A stretch of DNA of 37,862 nt from an uncultured Bacteroidales bacterium (GTDB taxonomy: Bacteria > Bacteroidota > Bacteroidia > Bacteroidales > GWA2-32-17), in the NCBI GenBank assembly GCA_937960415.1, contig CALGPK010000001.1, forward strand, positions 68,952-106,813. The letters run 5' to 3'. The notes beneath the pieces were generated by a model. The model made no database searches, had not been told where the DNA came from, and worked only from the letters and a program-made list of their open reading frames with translations. The first letter of the stretch is position 1; each line of letters opens with the position of its first letter. Below, one piece after another: positions 8,985-17,095 of the stretch. The translations under genes were made by a program, and so were the position numbers.

Positions 8985-8988
8985 ATAA
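8981..8988 (-). promoter_or_regulatory. -7 box of the Fur/TonB operon
   Basis: Minus strand reads TATATTTG, matching the Bacteroidota -7 consensus TAnnTTTG. It overlaps the last four bases of the palindromic operator and lies about 33 bp before the Fur-family start. No clear -33 TTTG is seen at the expected distance. Confidence 0.5.
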
Positions 8989-9132
8989 AACATATTTTTA
9001 TATTTTATGCATCAGAAAAAATTTTTCTTGTACAAAACAAATTGATGTTTGCCAATTTTACCTCAGCCTGCACCCCATTTGCTTAACATGTAAACTCAAT
9101 CTAAACGTTTATCCCTTAAGCTATAAATAAAA

Positions 9133-10827
9133 CTAAATCTTAGCGTTCACGATATTCAGAATTTCTTTTTCCAACTCAATGGTTTTTTGTTCAATTTCGG
9201 CCCCTTCGGATACAATACGCTGAACGTATTCTTTATCTTCGTACGATGCAGCATTAATCTTTACATTCAGATATGCTCCCATCACACATCCACGAGCGGC
9301 AATAGCTCCAACCCCTGCATCCGATACTGAATTTGGATTTCCTATTTCGGCCATAGCCTTTATAACTTCCATACTTTGATAAGCAACTTTCATCACGCGA
9401 AAAGGAATTTCTATGGCATATCGTGTTGCCTCTTGAATGGCTTGGTGTCGTACCATTTTTTCTTCTTCGGTACTTTTGGGCAACGAAAAAGCATCCATAA
9501 TTTTGTTAAATGCACGTGTATCTTCGTCTATTAAAAAGAGCAATTCTTGATAGTATTGTTTGCCTTTTTCGGCCCACTGACTAAACTCCTCCCACCGTTC
9601 GTCCCAACCTGGTTTATGCGAGGAAAGGTTAGCTACCATTGTGCCCAGTGCAGCTCCCATGGCTCCCATAGCCGCCGAAATAGACCCACCTCCCGGGGCT
9701 GGCGACTCCGAAGCAGTTTCTTCAACAAAGCTTTTCAATGTCATGTTTACCAGCTTTTTCTTATTCAAATCCTCTTCTTGTAAAATATATTCTATTATTT
9801 TTTTCTTCGGATCAAAAGGATACAATTCATTTAATCCTAAGGACTTAATAGCTATGCGAACCATTTCTTCGTCGGGGATTCCCAATGAACGACGCTGTTT
9901 CTTTAAAAAATATTTTCCTGCATCGAGCATTGCTTGCAACGGCACAACACCAACTATTTCGCTACCCGTTACACGCACCCCACGCTCTTCGGCTTTTCTG
10001 CAAACTTCTTCAAAAGCAACATGAAGCGGTGTAACTGTAATATCAGTCAAATTGAGCGAAACCTGAGCAATTCCGTATTCTTCGATAAACCAACCGATTC
10101 CTTTTACTGCTTTAAGTGTACCGGGTTGCCATATTTCATTGCCATGTTCGTCTTTCTTAATTTTACCTGTATAAGGATTTCCTTCGCGAACCGGACGCCC
10201 TTTTTCGCGAACATCGAATGCAATTGCATTAGCCCGACGAGTTGATGTTGTATTTAAATTTACATTGTAGGCAATTAGAAAATTACGAGCACCAACAGCA
10301 GTTGCACCTGTTTTTGGGATAAATTCAGACGGTCCAAAGTCCGGTTTCCATTCGGGCTTTTTAAGCTTCTCTGGCAGACCTTCATATTCACCGGCACGAA
10401 CATTAGCAAGATTTTTCCGTTCGGGGGTAAAGGCAGCAAACTCGTAACAATAGATGGGATAATGAAGCTCTTCGCCCATACGTTTTGCCAGCTTGCGAGC
10501 ATACTCTACCGTTTCTTCCATAGTTATGTTAGCAACAGGCACAAGCGGACAAACATCCATAGCTCCAAAACGAGGATGTTCGCCCTTGTGTTTGGTCATA
10601 TCAATCAACTCTTTTGCTTTTTTAGCCGCCAGAAAGGCAGCTTCGCAAACAGGATCTGGTTCTCCTACAAAGGTTACTACGGTTCTATTGGTAGCTTTTC
10701 CCGGATCAACATCAATTAATTTAACACCTTCAACCGACTCAATAACATCGGTGATTTGTTTAATTATATCCATGTTGCGTCCTTCGCTAAAATTTGGAAC
10801 GCATTCGATAATTTTTTTCTGGCTCAT
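9133..10827 (-). CDS. ftcD: Bifunctional glutamate formimidoyltransferase / formimidotetrahydrofolate cyclodeaminase
   Basis: A 564-residue fusion. Residues 1 to about 300 are the formiminotransferase domain: ECVPNFSEGRN at the N-terminus, KHKGEHPRFGAMDVCPLVPV with the catalytic His region, and NLNTTSTRRANAIAFDVREKGRP. Residues about 360-560 are the cyclodeaminase domain, with SPAPGGGSISAAMGAMGAALG. It moves the formimino group of formiminoglutamate to tetrahydrofolate and releases ammonia to give methenyl-THF, the last part of histidine degradation. The fused form matches vertebrate and many Bacteroidota enzymes. Urocanase, an earlier step, is in this window about 20 kb away; hutH and hutI are not seen. 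Confidence 0.96.
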   Translation of the reverse strand: MSQKKIIECVPNFSEGRNMDIIKQITDVIESVEGVKLIDVDPGKATNRTVVTFVGEPDPVCEAAFLAAKKAKELIDMTKHKGEHPRFGAMDVCPLVPVANITMEETVEYARKLAKRMGEELHYPIYCYEFAAFTPERKNLANVRAGEYEGLPEKLKKPEWKPDFGPSEFIPKTGATAVGARNFLIAYNVNLNTTSTRRANAIAFDVREKGRPVREGNPYTGKIKKDEHGNEIWQPGTLKAVKGIGWFIEEYGIAQVSLNLTDITVTPLHVAFEEVCRKAEERGVRVTGSEIVGVVPLQAMLDAGKYFLKKQRRSLGIPDEEMVRIAIKSLGLNELYPFDPKKKIIEYILQEEDLNKKKLVNMTLKSFVEETASESPAPGGGSISAAMGAMGAALGTMVANLSSHKPGWDERWEEFSQWAEKGKQYYQELLFLIDEDTRAFNKIMDAFSLPKSTEEEKMVRHQAIQEATRYAIEIPFRVMKVAYQSMEVIKAMAEIGNPNSVSDAGVGAIAARGCVMGAYLNVKINAASYEDKEYVQRIVSEGAEIEQKTIELEKEILNIVNAKI

Positions 10828-10858
10828 ACTGTTTTATTGAATTTTTTTAAACGATGTT

Positions 10859-10866
10859 CAAAAATA
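10859..10866 (-). promoter_or_regulatory. Candidate -7 box for ftcD
   Basis: Minus strand TATTTTTG matches TAnnTTTG and lies 32 bp upstream of the ftcD ATG. A -33 element is not evident. Confidence 0.35.
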
Positions 10867-10890
10867 GATAAAAAAACAACACTACGTATT

Positions 10891-11799
10891 TTACTTTTTT
10901 AATTCTTTTAATTTTTGTTTGGTATGTCGTATTGACCAATTTAGTTCATAACCTATCAACAAAGCCAAAGAGTTGAAATATATCCACAACATAAGTACAA
11001 TAAGGGTACCTATCGAACCGTATAGCTTATTGTATTGTCCAAAATTATTTACATAGTACGAAAAACCAAGCGAAACAAATAAAACTAATAAAGTAGCTAA
11101 CGTTGAACCAGCAGAAATGAGTTTAAATTTTGATTTTCGTGCCGGAGCAAAATAATACAAAAATGAGATAGAAAAGAAAAAGCTAGATAAAACAATCAAC
11201 CATTTAGCCAAATTAAGTGTAAACAATAAAATACCTGGCTTGATAATATTTTGCTCAATTAAAAAATCGAAAAATGACCGGCTAAAAATTAGTAAACTTA
11301 TAGCTAAAATAATGAGTACCGAAAAAATGAAGAGCAAAATGAGTGCAACCAAACGTCGCTGGAGCCAATTACGGTTGTCGTAAGTAAGTTCTGTGGCATT
11401 AAATGCGGCTATTAGTGCATTCATACCATTGGTAGCAAAATACAGTGTAGAAATAAAACCAAACGACAACAAACCTGCTCTTTTGTATTGAATAATATCT
11501 ACAATAGTACTTCGCACAGTTAAATAAGCATTGGTAGGCATTACTTCCTTTAGTAATTTCAAAAGCTCATGAGTAAAGCCTTTTACTGGAACATAAGCCA
11601 ATGCTGAAAAAAAGAAAATAAGCGCCGGAAATAAAGCCAAAAAGAGATTAAACGAAATAGAAGAAGCACGAACAGTAAGAGCCGACTTGTTAAAACTTTT
11701 AAATAAAAACGAAAGTACTTGCCATAAAGGTAAACCGTCAAAACCGGGCAACGTAAAACTATTGAGAAAATTTATCGTGCGATGCCATATTATTTTCAT
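10891..11799 (-). CDS. YihY/BrkB-family inner-membrane protein
   Basis: A 302-residue polytopic protein with about six hydrophobic segments. Family marks include the N-terminal SALTVRASSISFNLFLALFPA segment, the AYVPVKG loop and a C-terminal YGSIGTLIVLMLWIYFNSLALLIGYELN. The family was once named ribonuclease BN, which is wrong for most members; molecular function is unknown (transport or envelope roles have been proposed). Its ATG overlaps the nadC stop (ATGA, 11796-11799), so it is the last gene of a DUF4783-nadC-yihY transcription unit, though a functional link with NAD synthesis is not evident. Confidence 0.9.
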   Translation of the reverse strand: MKIIWHRTINFLNSFTLPGFDGLPLWQVLSFLFKSFNKSALTVRASSISFNLFLALFPALIFFFSALAYVPVKGFTHELLKLLKEVMPTNAYLTVRSTIVDIIQYKRAGLLSFGFISTLYFATNGMNALIAAFNATELTYDNRNWLQRRLVALILLFIFSVLIILAISLLIFSRSFFDFLIEQNIIKPGILLFTLNLAKWLIVLSSFFFSISFLYYFAPARKSKFKLISAGSTLATLLVLFVSLGFSYYVNNFGQYNKLYGSIGTLIVLMLWIYFNSLALLIGYELNWSIRHTKQKLKELKK

Positions 11800-12656
11800 A
11801 TACTGGCTTTTAAGCTTAAATCTAAGCTATTTACGTGGTGTGTTAAGGCACCCACACTAATGTAATCGACACCACAAAGAGCATAGTCGCGCACATTTTT
11901 CAGATTTATACCGCCACTCGATTCAATTTTTACTCTGCCGTTAATACGTTTTACAGCTTCATGAGTTTGTTGAATACTAAAATTGTCGAGCAGTATAATA
12001 TCAACAAAATCGTATGCCAGTATTTTTTCGATATCATCCAACGAACGAGCTTCAACCTCAACAGGAATGGATAATTGTTTTTTCTTCAGGTAGTTGTATG
12101 TTCGCGACAATGCGTTGTCGATACCACCAGCAAAGTCGATATGATTATCCTTAATCAGAATCTGATCGAACAAACCAAAACGATGATTCTGTCCTCCTCC
12201 TATCCTAACGGCCATTTTTTCGAAGTAGCGAAATCCTGGCGTTGTTTTGCGAGTATCGAGTATCTGTGCTTTAGTGCCCTCCACCGCTTTAACAAATTGT
12301 TGTGTAGTAGTAGCTATACCGCTCATTCGTTGCATAATATTTAGCACAAGACGTTCGAGTTTGAGTAAAATATGAATGTTGGTATATACTCGCAAAACTA
12401 CTTTTTTATCCCCTTCGCAAAAAGTGCCGTCATGAAGAAATACATCAACCACAGCATTTTTATCGAACAATTCGAAAATCGTTTTTGCTATGGCTACTCC
12501 TGCCAATACTCCTTTTTCTTTAACATATAAATTGGCATATCCATAAATATCGTTAGGGACTGTTGCTAATGTGGTATGGTCACCTGTTCCAACGTCTTCT
12601 TCGACAACGCGTTTTATCCAATCAACAAGAAATTCGTCATTCATTTTCTTTTTCAA
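11796..12656 (-). CDS. nadC: Nicotinate-nucleotide pyrophosphorylase (carboxylating)
   Basis: A 286-residue quinolinate phosphoribosyltransferase, the usual family length. Visible motifs: EEDVGTGDHTT near the N-terminus, LNIMQRMSGIATTT, ILDTRKTTPGFR, KMAVRIGGGQNHRFGL and ILIKDNHI for substrate binding, and ESSGGINLKN with YISVGALTH near the C-terminus for phosphate binding. It turns quinolinate and PRPP into nicotinate mononucleotide, CO2 and PPi in de novo NAD synthesis; nadA and nadB are not in the window. The start (MKKKMNDEF) overlaps the end of the DUF4783 gene by 20 bp; M5 at 12644 is a possible alternative start with less overlap. Confidence 0.96.
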   Translation of the reverse strand: MKKKMNDEFLVDWIKRVVEEDVGTGDHTTLATVPNDIYGYANLYVKEKGVLAGVAIAKTIFELFDKNAVVDVFLHDGTFCEGDKKVVLRVYTNIHILLKLERLVLNIMQRMSGIATTTQQFVKAVEGTKAQILDTRKTTPGFRYFEKMAVRIGGGQNHRFGLFDQILIKDNHIDFAGGIDNALSRTYNYLKKKQLSIPVEVEARSLDDIEKILAYDFVDIILLDNFSIQQTHEAVKRINGRVKIESSGGINLKNVRDYALCGVDYISVGALTHHVNSLDLSLKASI

Positions 12657-13017
12657 TTCTGAACTGATGAATTAAAGCTGCTTTACCTTGACCTTTTATT
12701 AAAATTGAAATACGATAATTGCCTGTAGAAGTGGTTAAGCGTCCAACATAATATTGTGCATCGTCTTTTCCTCCTTGATGAATGACCCGAAAATTAGAAG
12801 GTACATTTTTCGAAAAAAAGTCTTTTAATAACATTTCTGCTTGAGTTTTGCTATATATATCCTGCTTGTCAAAAATAGATAAATCTACATTTGTGTTGAA
12901 ATATCGGGTTAATTCTGCAGCATTACCATTTTTAATAGCAGTAGCAATAGGCTCCGGCAAATCGGCTATGGAAAGTCCTAAAAACAAGAACATCCATAAA
13001 ACAATCATTGATTTCAT
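12637..13017 (-). CDS. DUF4783 small exported protein
   Basis: 126 residues from the ATG at 13015-13017; an open frame extends upstream to 13059 but the chosen start puts a clean signal peptide at the N-terminus (MKSMIVLWMFLFLGLSIA). The mature part (LPEPIATAIKNGNAAELTRYFN ... SKTQAEMLLKDFFSKN ... YYVGRLTTSTGNYRISILI ... IHQFRIEKE) fits DUF4783, a Bacteroidota NTF2/SnoaL-like fold of unknown function. It is exported to the periplasm or outer membrane. It overlaps nadC downstream and heads that transcription unit. Confidence 0.85.
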   Translation of the reverse strand: MKSMIVLWMFLFLGLSIADLPEPIATAIKNGNAAELTRYFNTNVDLSIFDKQDIYSKTQAEMLLKDFFSKNVPSNFRVIHQGGKDDAQYYVGRLTTSTGNYRISILIKGQGKAALIHQFRIEKENE

Positions 13018-13068
13018 AACAAAAAAGTTTATACAAATATACATCAAAAAATAAACCAATTATATAAA

Positions 13069-14028
13069 CTAAGATTGCAATTTTACGTGCAAGTCCAATA
13101 TTGTTTTTTCAAAATCTTGCATTTCGTCTATTGAAATATAATTTTCGTACGATTGACAAACTCTGCAACTAAGTTCAAGCCCGGTAGCGATCATTTTATC
13201 AATAGTCCATTTTTCAAGATGTTCAAAATCATTATGCTTTAAATTCTGCAAACAAATGGAATAAACCAAGCCAGACATAAACGCATCGCCTGCACCTATA
13301 GTACTAATAATCTTTCCCGGCACAACAGAATAATAATACAAATCCTTGAAGTTTGTATATAAAACAGGTTCTTTACCATTCGTAATGATCAAATGTTTAC
13401 AACCACTTTCGTAACAACGCTGAATAATTGTTTGCAAGTCTAAAGTTTCAAATATCAACTCAAAATCTTCAAACGAACCCTTTGTTATAGTTGCTATGGC
13501 GATATTTTTTTTGATAAAAGGCAACACTTCTGAAAGCATATTACGATGACTCTTTCTAAAATTTGGATCATACATGAGTATCGCTCTATTGTTTTTGCAC
13601 TGCTCCAGATAAGAATCAAGCATAGGTCTTATGGACGGCTTTATAGCATAGTAACTGCCAAAAATTAGTATGTCGTTTTCGTTTATTTGCGGAAAAGTAA
13701 AAACCGGTAGTTTTTCGTTTTGCATTTTATAAAAAAGATATTCTGCTTCGTTGTGTTCGTCGAGAAATGCCAACGCCAAACGCGATCTACCTTTGCCGTG
13801 CCAGTAGATATATTGAGTATCTATTCCATTTTCTTGAATAAAACTATGTAATATTTTACCTACAGTATCGTCTACCATATCGGCAATAAGGCTTACAGGC
13901 AAGTTCAAACGCCTTAAATTGACAAGCATATTGAGTATAGAACCACCTGCCTTTGCTTCTATTGGTTTATTTTGCTTAAAAATGATGTCGTAAACGACTT
14001 CGCCTATGCCCGTTATTTTACGATTCAT
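13069..14028 (-). CDS. PfkB-family carbohydrate/nucleoside kinase
   Basis: 319 residues from the ATG at 14026-14028 (MNRKITGIGEVVYDII); the longer frame to 14055 would run into the pdxH start and is rejected. PfkB marks: the AGGSILNMLVNLRRL segment, ILMYDPNFRKSHR, LIITNGKEP, and TIGAGDAFMSGLVYSI with the catalytic Asp in GAGD. The family phosphorylates sugars or nucleosides (fructokinase, ribokinase, adenosine kinase); the substrate is not decided by sequence, but the NPNFR-like DPNFR motif and the overall pattern fit a fructokinase-like sugar kinase. It lies 51 bp upstream of the DUF4783 gene and may be transcribed with it. Confidence 0.9.
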   Translation of the reverse strand: MNRKITGIGEVVYDIIFKQNKPIEAKAGGSILNMLVNLRRLNLPVSLIADMVDDTVGKILHSFIQENGIDTQYIYWHGKGRSRLALAFLDEHNEAEYLFYKMQNEKLPVFTFPQINENDILIFGSYYAIKPSIRPMLDSYLEQCKNNRAILMYDPNFRKSHRNMLSEVLPFIKKNIAIATITKGSFEDFELIFETLDLQTIIQRCYESGCKHLIITNGKEPVLYTNFKDLYYYSVVPGKIISTIGAGDAFMSGLVYSICLQNLKHNDFEHLEKWTIDKMIATGLELSCRVCQSYENYISIDEMQDFEKTILDLHVKLQS

Positions 14029-14031
14029 AAT

Positions 14032-14060
14032 TATATTTGCAAAAACAAAGAACAAATGTA
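14032..14060. promoter_or_regulatory. Face-to-face -7 boxes of pdxH and the PfkB gene
   Basis: TATATTTG on the plus strand (14032-14039) matches TAnnTTTG for pdxH, whose ATG is at 14056. TACATTTG on the minus strand (14053-14060) matches for the kinase, whose ATG begins at 14028. Each -7 box sits inside the other gene's leader or start, and expected start points nearly coincide around 14046. -33 elements are not clear on either side. Confidence 0.5.
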
Positions 14061-14667
14061 CAATCTTTCGAATTATCGTAAAAATTATTCAGGCAAGCCT
14101 ATTAAAGCATTAAACGACCCGTTTAAACTTTTCGAAAGATGGTTCGACGAGGCAAAAGCATCTGAGCCTTTTGAAGTAAACGCAATGATATTATCCACCG
14201 TCGATGCAGAATATCATCCGCATACTCGAGTAGTTTTGTTAAAATCGTTTTCGCCGGAGGGCTTTGTTTTCTTTACAAATTATTTGAGTGCAAAAGGCAA
14301 ACAAATAGAAAACAATCCAAACGTTTCGCTACTATTTTTCTGGCAATCGCTTCAACGGCAGGTGCGTATTTGTGGTATTGCTAAAAAAACAACACAACAA
14401 CAATCGGACGATTATTTTAATTCACGCCCATTGGATAGTCAACGAGCCGCTGTTGTATCAAAGCAAAGTCAAATATTAAGCAGCAGAACCAAGCTAATTC
14501 GAGAATTTAACAAGGTTAAAAATCCGGTTCGTCCCGAACACTGGGGCGGATACATCATTGAACCCAATTACTTCGAATTCTGGCAAGGTATGCCATCTCG
14601 GTTGCACGACCGACTTGTGTACACCAAGCACAACAAAGAATGGACCTACATGCGTTTGTACCCGTAA
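14056..14667 (+). CDS. pdxH: Pyridoxamine/pyridoxine 5'-phosphate oxidase
   Basis: 203 residues from the ATG at 14056 (MYNLSNYRKNY), slightly shorter than the typical 210-220. An upstream in-frame ATG at 13972 lies inside the kinase gene and is rejected. FMN-binding and active-site motifs are visible: HPHTRVVLLKSFSPEGFVFFTNY, SAKGKQIENNP, FFWQSLQRQVRICG, SRPLDSQRAAVVSKQS, PEHWGGYIIEP and EFWQGMPSRLHDR. It makes pyridoxal 5'-phosphate by FMN-dependent oxidation in the cytosol. It ends 2 bp from the convergent TPR membrane protein gene and is a single-gene unit. Confidence 0.96.
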   Translation: MYNLSNYRKNYSGKPIKALNDPFKLFERWFDEAKASEPFEVNAMILSTVDAEYHPHTRVVLLKSFSPEGFVFFTNYLSAKGKQIENNPNVSLLFFWQSLQRQVRICGIAKKTTQQQSDDYFNSRPLDSQRAAVVSKQSQILSSRTKLIREFNKVKNPVRPEHWGGYIIEPNYFEFWQGMPSRLHDRLVYTKHNKEWTYMRLYP

Positions 14668-14669
14668 CT

Positions 14670-16589
14670 TTATGGTTTCTTTAGATTCGGATTGAGCTGA
14701 TAAGCTTTATCGAAATAATACTGAGCTTGTTCTTTATCGTTCATATTTTGATAAGTAATGCCTATAAAATAATACGCTTCAGCCTTTTGTGGATTAAATT
14801 CTAAACACTTTTTAAATGCCTGTATAGCTTCCTGAAAACGTCCAAGTGTACCGTATGTGCTTCCTAAATTAAACCATCCATCGGCAAATCTGGGATCGTA
14901 GCGTACTGTTTTTTCGTACAATTCGAGTGCCTTCTCGTATTGCTGTCGTTGAAAATAAATAACCCCCATATTGCTGTACGTTATAGGCTTACCTGGGGCA
15001 AGAGTCAAACAGGTGTCGTAATATGCAAGTGCTTTGTCCCAATCGTTTTTTCTAAAATATGCCAGCCCCAACTGATCATAAGCATCGGCATAGGTAGGAA
15101 TAATTTGTCGAGCTTTTGTAAAATAATAAATAGCTGTATCTAAGTATTCAGGTTTAACTACCTGACCATCTTTCATGGCTTTTTCTTTCATCACTTCCAA
15201 TCCATAATAATAATTCATATGTGCCGAATTAGGCGATTTGCGTATATCTGCCTCATACAGTGAAAGACTCGTTTTCCAATCTTTGTTTCGTTGAACGGTT
15301 ATACATGCATAAGGCAAGAGTATCAAGATTGACAACAACAACGGTTTTGAAAAAACAACCTTTTTCCAATCATAATTATTTTCAGCTTCAAAAGGATGTT
15401 TTGTTATTTTTAGAATAAAATACGATACTGTCAAAGTAAAAGGAAACGAAGCTACAAAAAGCAAACGCTCACCAAACGAAGTTCCAATAAGTACAAACAA
15501 ATTAGAATTAACCGACATAGCTAGCAGGTAAAATAAAATTAAGTACGACAACAAATGCCTTTTTTTAAACCACAATAAAGACAACACAAACAAAGCAACA
15601 TAAATTACCAACGACAACCAAAAATAGCCATTCGATAAACCAACCATGGAAATTTGCTGGTACGAATAATCGCACGCCAGCGGATAAGGTACTATCAACT
15701 TCCACAAGTACAAGCCCAATATTTTTATGGCAGTGGCATATCGACTAATCAAATCGGGAGCAGCTACCAGTAAATTGTCTATCATCGAGGTTTCGTTTAA
15801 GTGCAAATGATGACCTATTGCCCTATGTCGCATCGCAAAATAAATCAAGGTAGGTATAATCAACAAGATGGTGTACATCATACTTCGCTTTGTTGGAACT
15901 GCTTGAGTAAAATAAAAGGTAAGTGGAATAATAACCAAAAATGTAATAGCACTTTCTTTGGACAACATAGCCAGTAAAAACGAAAATAAAGCACCTATAA
16001 GCCAATACCACTTGAGCGATTGATTATGTTTAATAAAAAATAAAATGCTAATAACAGTCCATAAAAAGGCAAGAATTTCGTCGCCGCTTTTAATGTTGGC
16101 CACGACTTCGGTGTGTATAGGATGTAGAACATAAAGCAAAACCCCAATAAAAGAAAAATGTACCGAATACGAGGGCAGCAGGCAAATAAGCAATTTAAAC
16201 AATAAGACACACAAGAAAGCATAAAGCAGTACATTTATAAAATGCGATATCGATGGATTGTCGGGAAAAAAATGCCACTCTATAGCAAACATAATGAGCG
16301 GTAAGGGACGATACAAATTATCGGGCGAATTCCAATAACCAAAACGATACCCCGTCTTCAAGATAGTAGAAATTCCGTCAATACCTTGTTTAACAACGTA
16401 ATTTTCTTTAATTACCGAAAAATCATCGAGCACATAACCGTGTTTCAATGTATTGGAGTAAACCAAAAAAGCAGCAACAAAAATAATGATGTAATAAAAC
16501 CGATACGATACTTTAGAAATAAGATAATTGGCTTTTGTTTGGTTCGGATTGAATCTTGTTTTCGTTTGCTTATCATTTTTTTTTGTCAT
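14670..16589 (-). CDS. TMTC-like polytopic membrane protein with C-terminal TPRs (putative glycosyltransferase)
   Basis: 639 residues from the ATG at 16587-16589; an upstream TTG (16604) would add five residues. After a Lys-rich cytosolic tail there are about ten or more membrane segments (residues about 30-410), then at least five TPR units (about 450-635; SNMGVIYFQRQQYEKALELY, FNLGSTYGTLGRFQEAIQAF). The loop near the first membrane segment holds LDDFSVIKEN and YRPLP, and later HPIHTEVVANIKSGDE and KESA, the pattern of the GT-C fold O-mannosyltransferase-like TMTC/DUF1736 group. The acidic pair in the first loop (DD) is the expected catalytic site. It may glycosylate exported proteins; donor and acceptor are unknown. 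It follows the CoA-binding gene by 18 bp. Confidence 0.8.
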   Translation of the reverse strand: MTKKNDKQTKTRFNPNQTKANYLISKVSYRFYYIIIFVAAFLVYSNTLKHGYVLDDFSVIKENYVVKQGIDGISTILKTGYRFGYWNSPDNLYRPLPLIMFAIEWHFFPDNPSISHFINVLLYAFLCVLLFKLLICLLPSYSVHFSFIGVLLYVLHPIHTEVVANIKSGDEILAFLWTVISILFFIKHNQSLKWYWLIGALFSFLLAMLSKESAITFLVIIPLTFYFTQAVPTKRSMMYTILLIIPTLIYFAMRHRAIGHHLHLNETSMIDNLLVAAPDLISRYATAIKILGLYLWKLIVPYPLACDYSYQQISMVGLSNGYFWLSLVIYVALFVLSLLWFKKRHLLSYLILFYLLAMSVNSNLFVLIGTSFGERLLFVASFPFTLTVSYFILKITKHPFEAENNYDWKKVVFSKPLLLSILILLPYACITVQRNKDWKTSLSLYEADIRKSPNSAHMNYYYGLEVMKEKAMKDGQVVKPEYLDTAIYYFTKARQIIPTYADAYDQLGLAYFRKNDWDKALAYYDTCLTLAPGKPITYSNMGVIYFQRQQYEKALELYEKTVRYDPRFADGWFNLGSTYGTLGRFQEAIQAFKKCLEFNPQKAEAYYFIGITYQNMNDKEQAQYYFDKAYQLNPNLKKP

Positions 16590-16607
16590 AAGTTTTTTGT
16601 ACAAATT

Positions 16608-16967
16608 TTAATACTGATTACATGAGAGCATAATCAACACGCACCATTCTACCACTTCGATGCCGTGACTTTTTGCCATTTCGGCTAGCTCATTATTTTC
16701 AGTACCTGGATTAAAAATAATTCGTTTAGGGTTTAGCGAAAAAATATAATCGTAATATTCTTTTTGGTTAACAGGCGCTAAATACATAGCCACCGTATGA
16801 ACATCGGTCAACATAGGTGGAAATTGCAAAATTTCTATTCCATCAATATGACCCTTTCTTTTGCCAACAGCAATTACCTCGTGCCCATACTGTTGAAGCA
16901 TGGAAACTGCTTTAAACGAAAAACGTTCCGGATTGGGACTTGCTCCTAATACTACTGTCTTTTTCAT
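16608..16967 (-). CDS. CoA-binding domain protein (YccU-like)
   Basis: 119 residues covering one Rossmann-like CoA-binding domain: VVLGASPNPERFSFKAVSML at the N-terminus, then GHEVIAVGKRKGHIDGI, MYLAPVNQKEYYDYI and RIIFNPGTENNELAEMAKSHGIEVVEWCVLIML. The family occurs as stand-alone proteins of 110-140 residues; a ligand of CoA or acyl-CoA type is likely but the role is unknown. It is divergent from the Crp/Fnr regulator and directly upstream of the TMTC-like gene. Confidence 0.87.
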   Translation of the reverse strand: MKKTVVLGASPNPERFSFKAVSMLQQYGHEVIAVGKRKGHIDGIEILQFPPMLTDVHTVAMYLAPVNQKEYYDYIFSLNPKRIIFNPGTENNELAEMAKSHGIEVVEWCVLIMLSCNQY

Positions 16968-16980
16968 CTTACTTTTTTTA

Positions 16981-16988
16981 CAAAATTA
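16981..16988 (-). promoter_or_regulatory. Candidate -7 box for the CoA-binding gene
   Basis: Minus strand TAATTTTG matches TAnnTTTG, 13 bp before the start; the same octamer recurs at 17021-17028. No convincing -33 element, so either copy or neither may be used. Confidence 0.3.
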
Positions 16989-17095
16989 CTGATTTTTATG
17001 ACTAAAGTTATTTCTAGTTGCAAAATTATTACTATTTTTACAACGATTTATTACACGTATTTTATAGCATATAAATACTTAAATATCAGTATAAA

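Noticed and set aside
9001-9132. Riboswitch or small RNA between ftcD and the Fur-family gene
   Set aside because: AT-rich sequence with no strong stem or conserved core that I can see.
9547-10840. Several plus-strand open frames opposite ftcD
   Set aside because: Antisense shadows of a clear conserved enzyme; no start context or family.
13972-14055. Upstream start of pdxH
   Set aside because: It would overlap the divergent kinase gene, and homologues begin near MYNLSNYRK.
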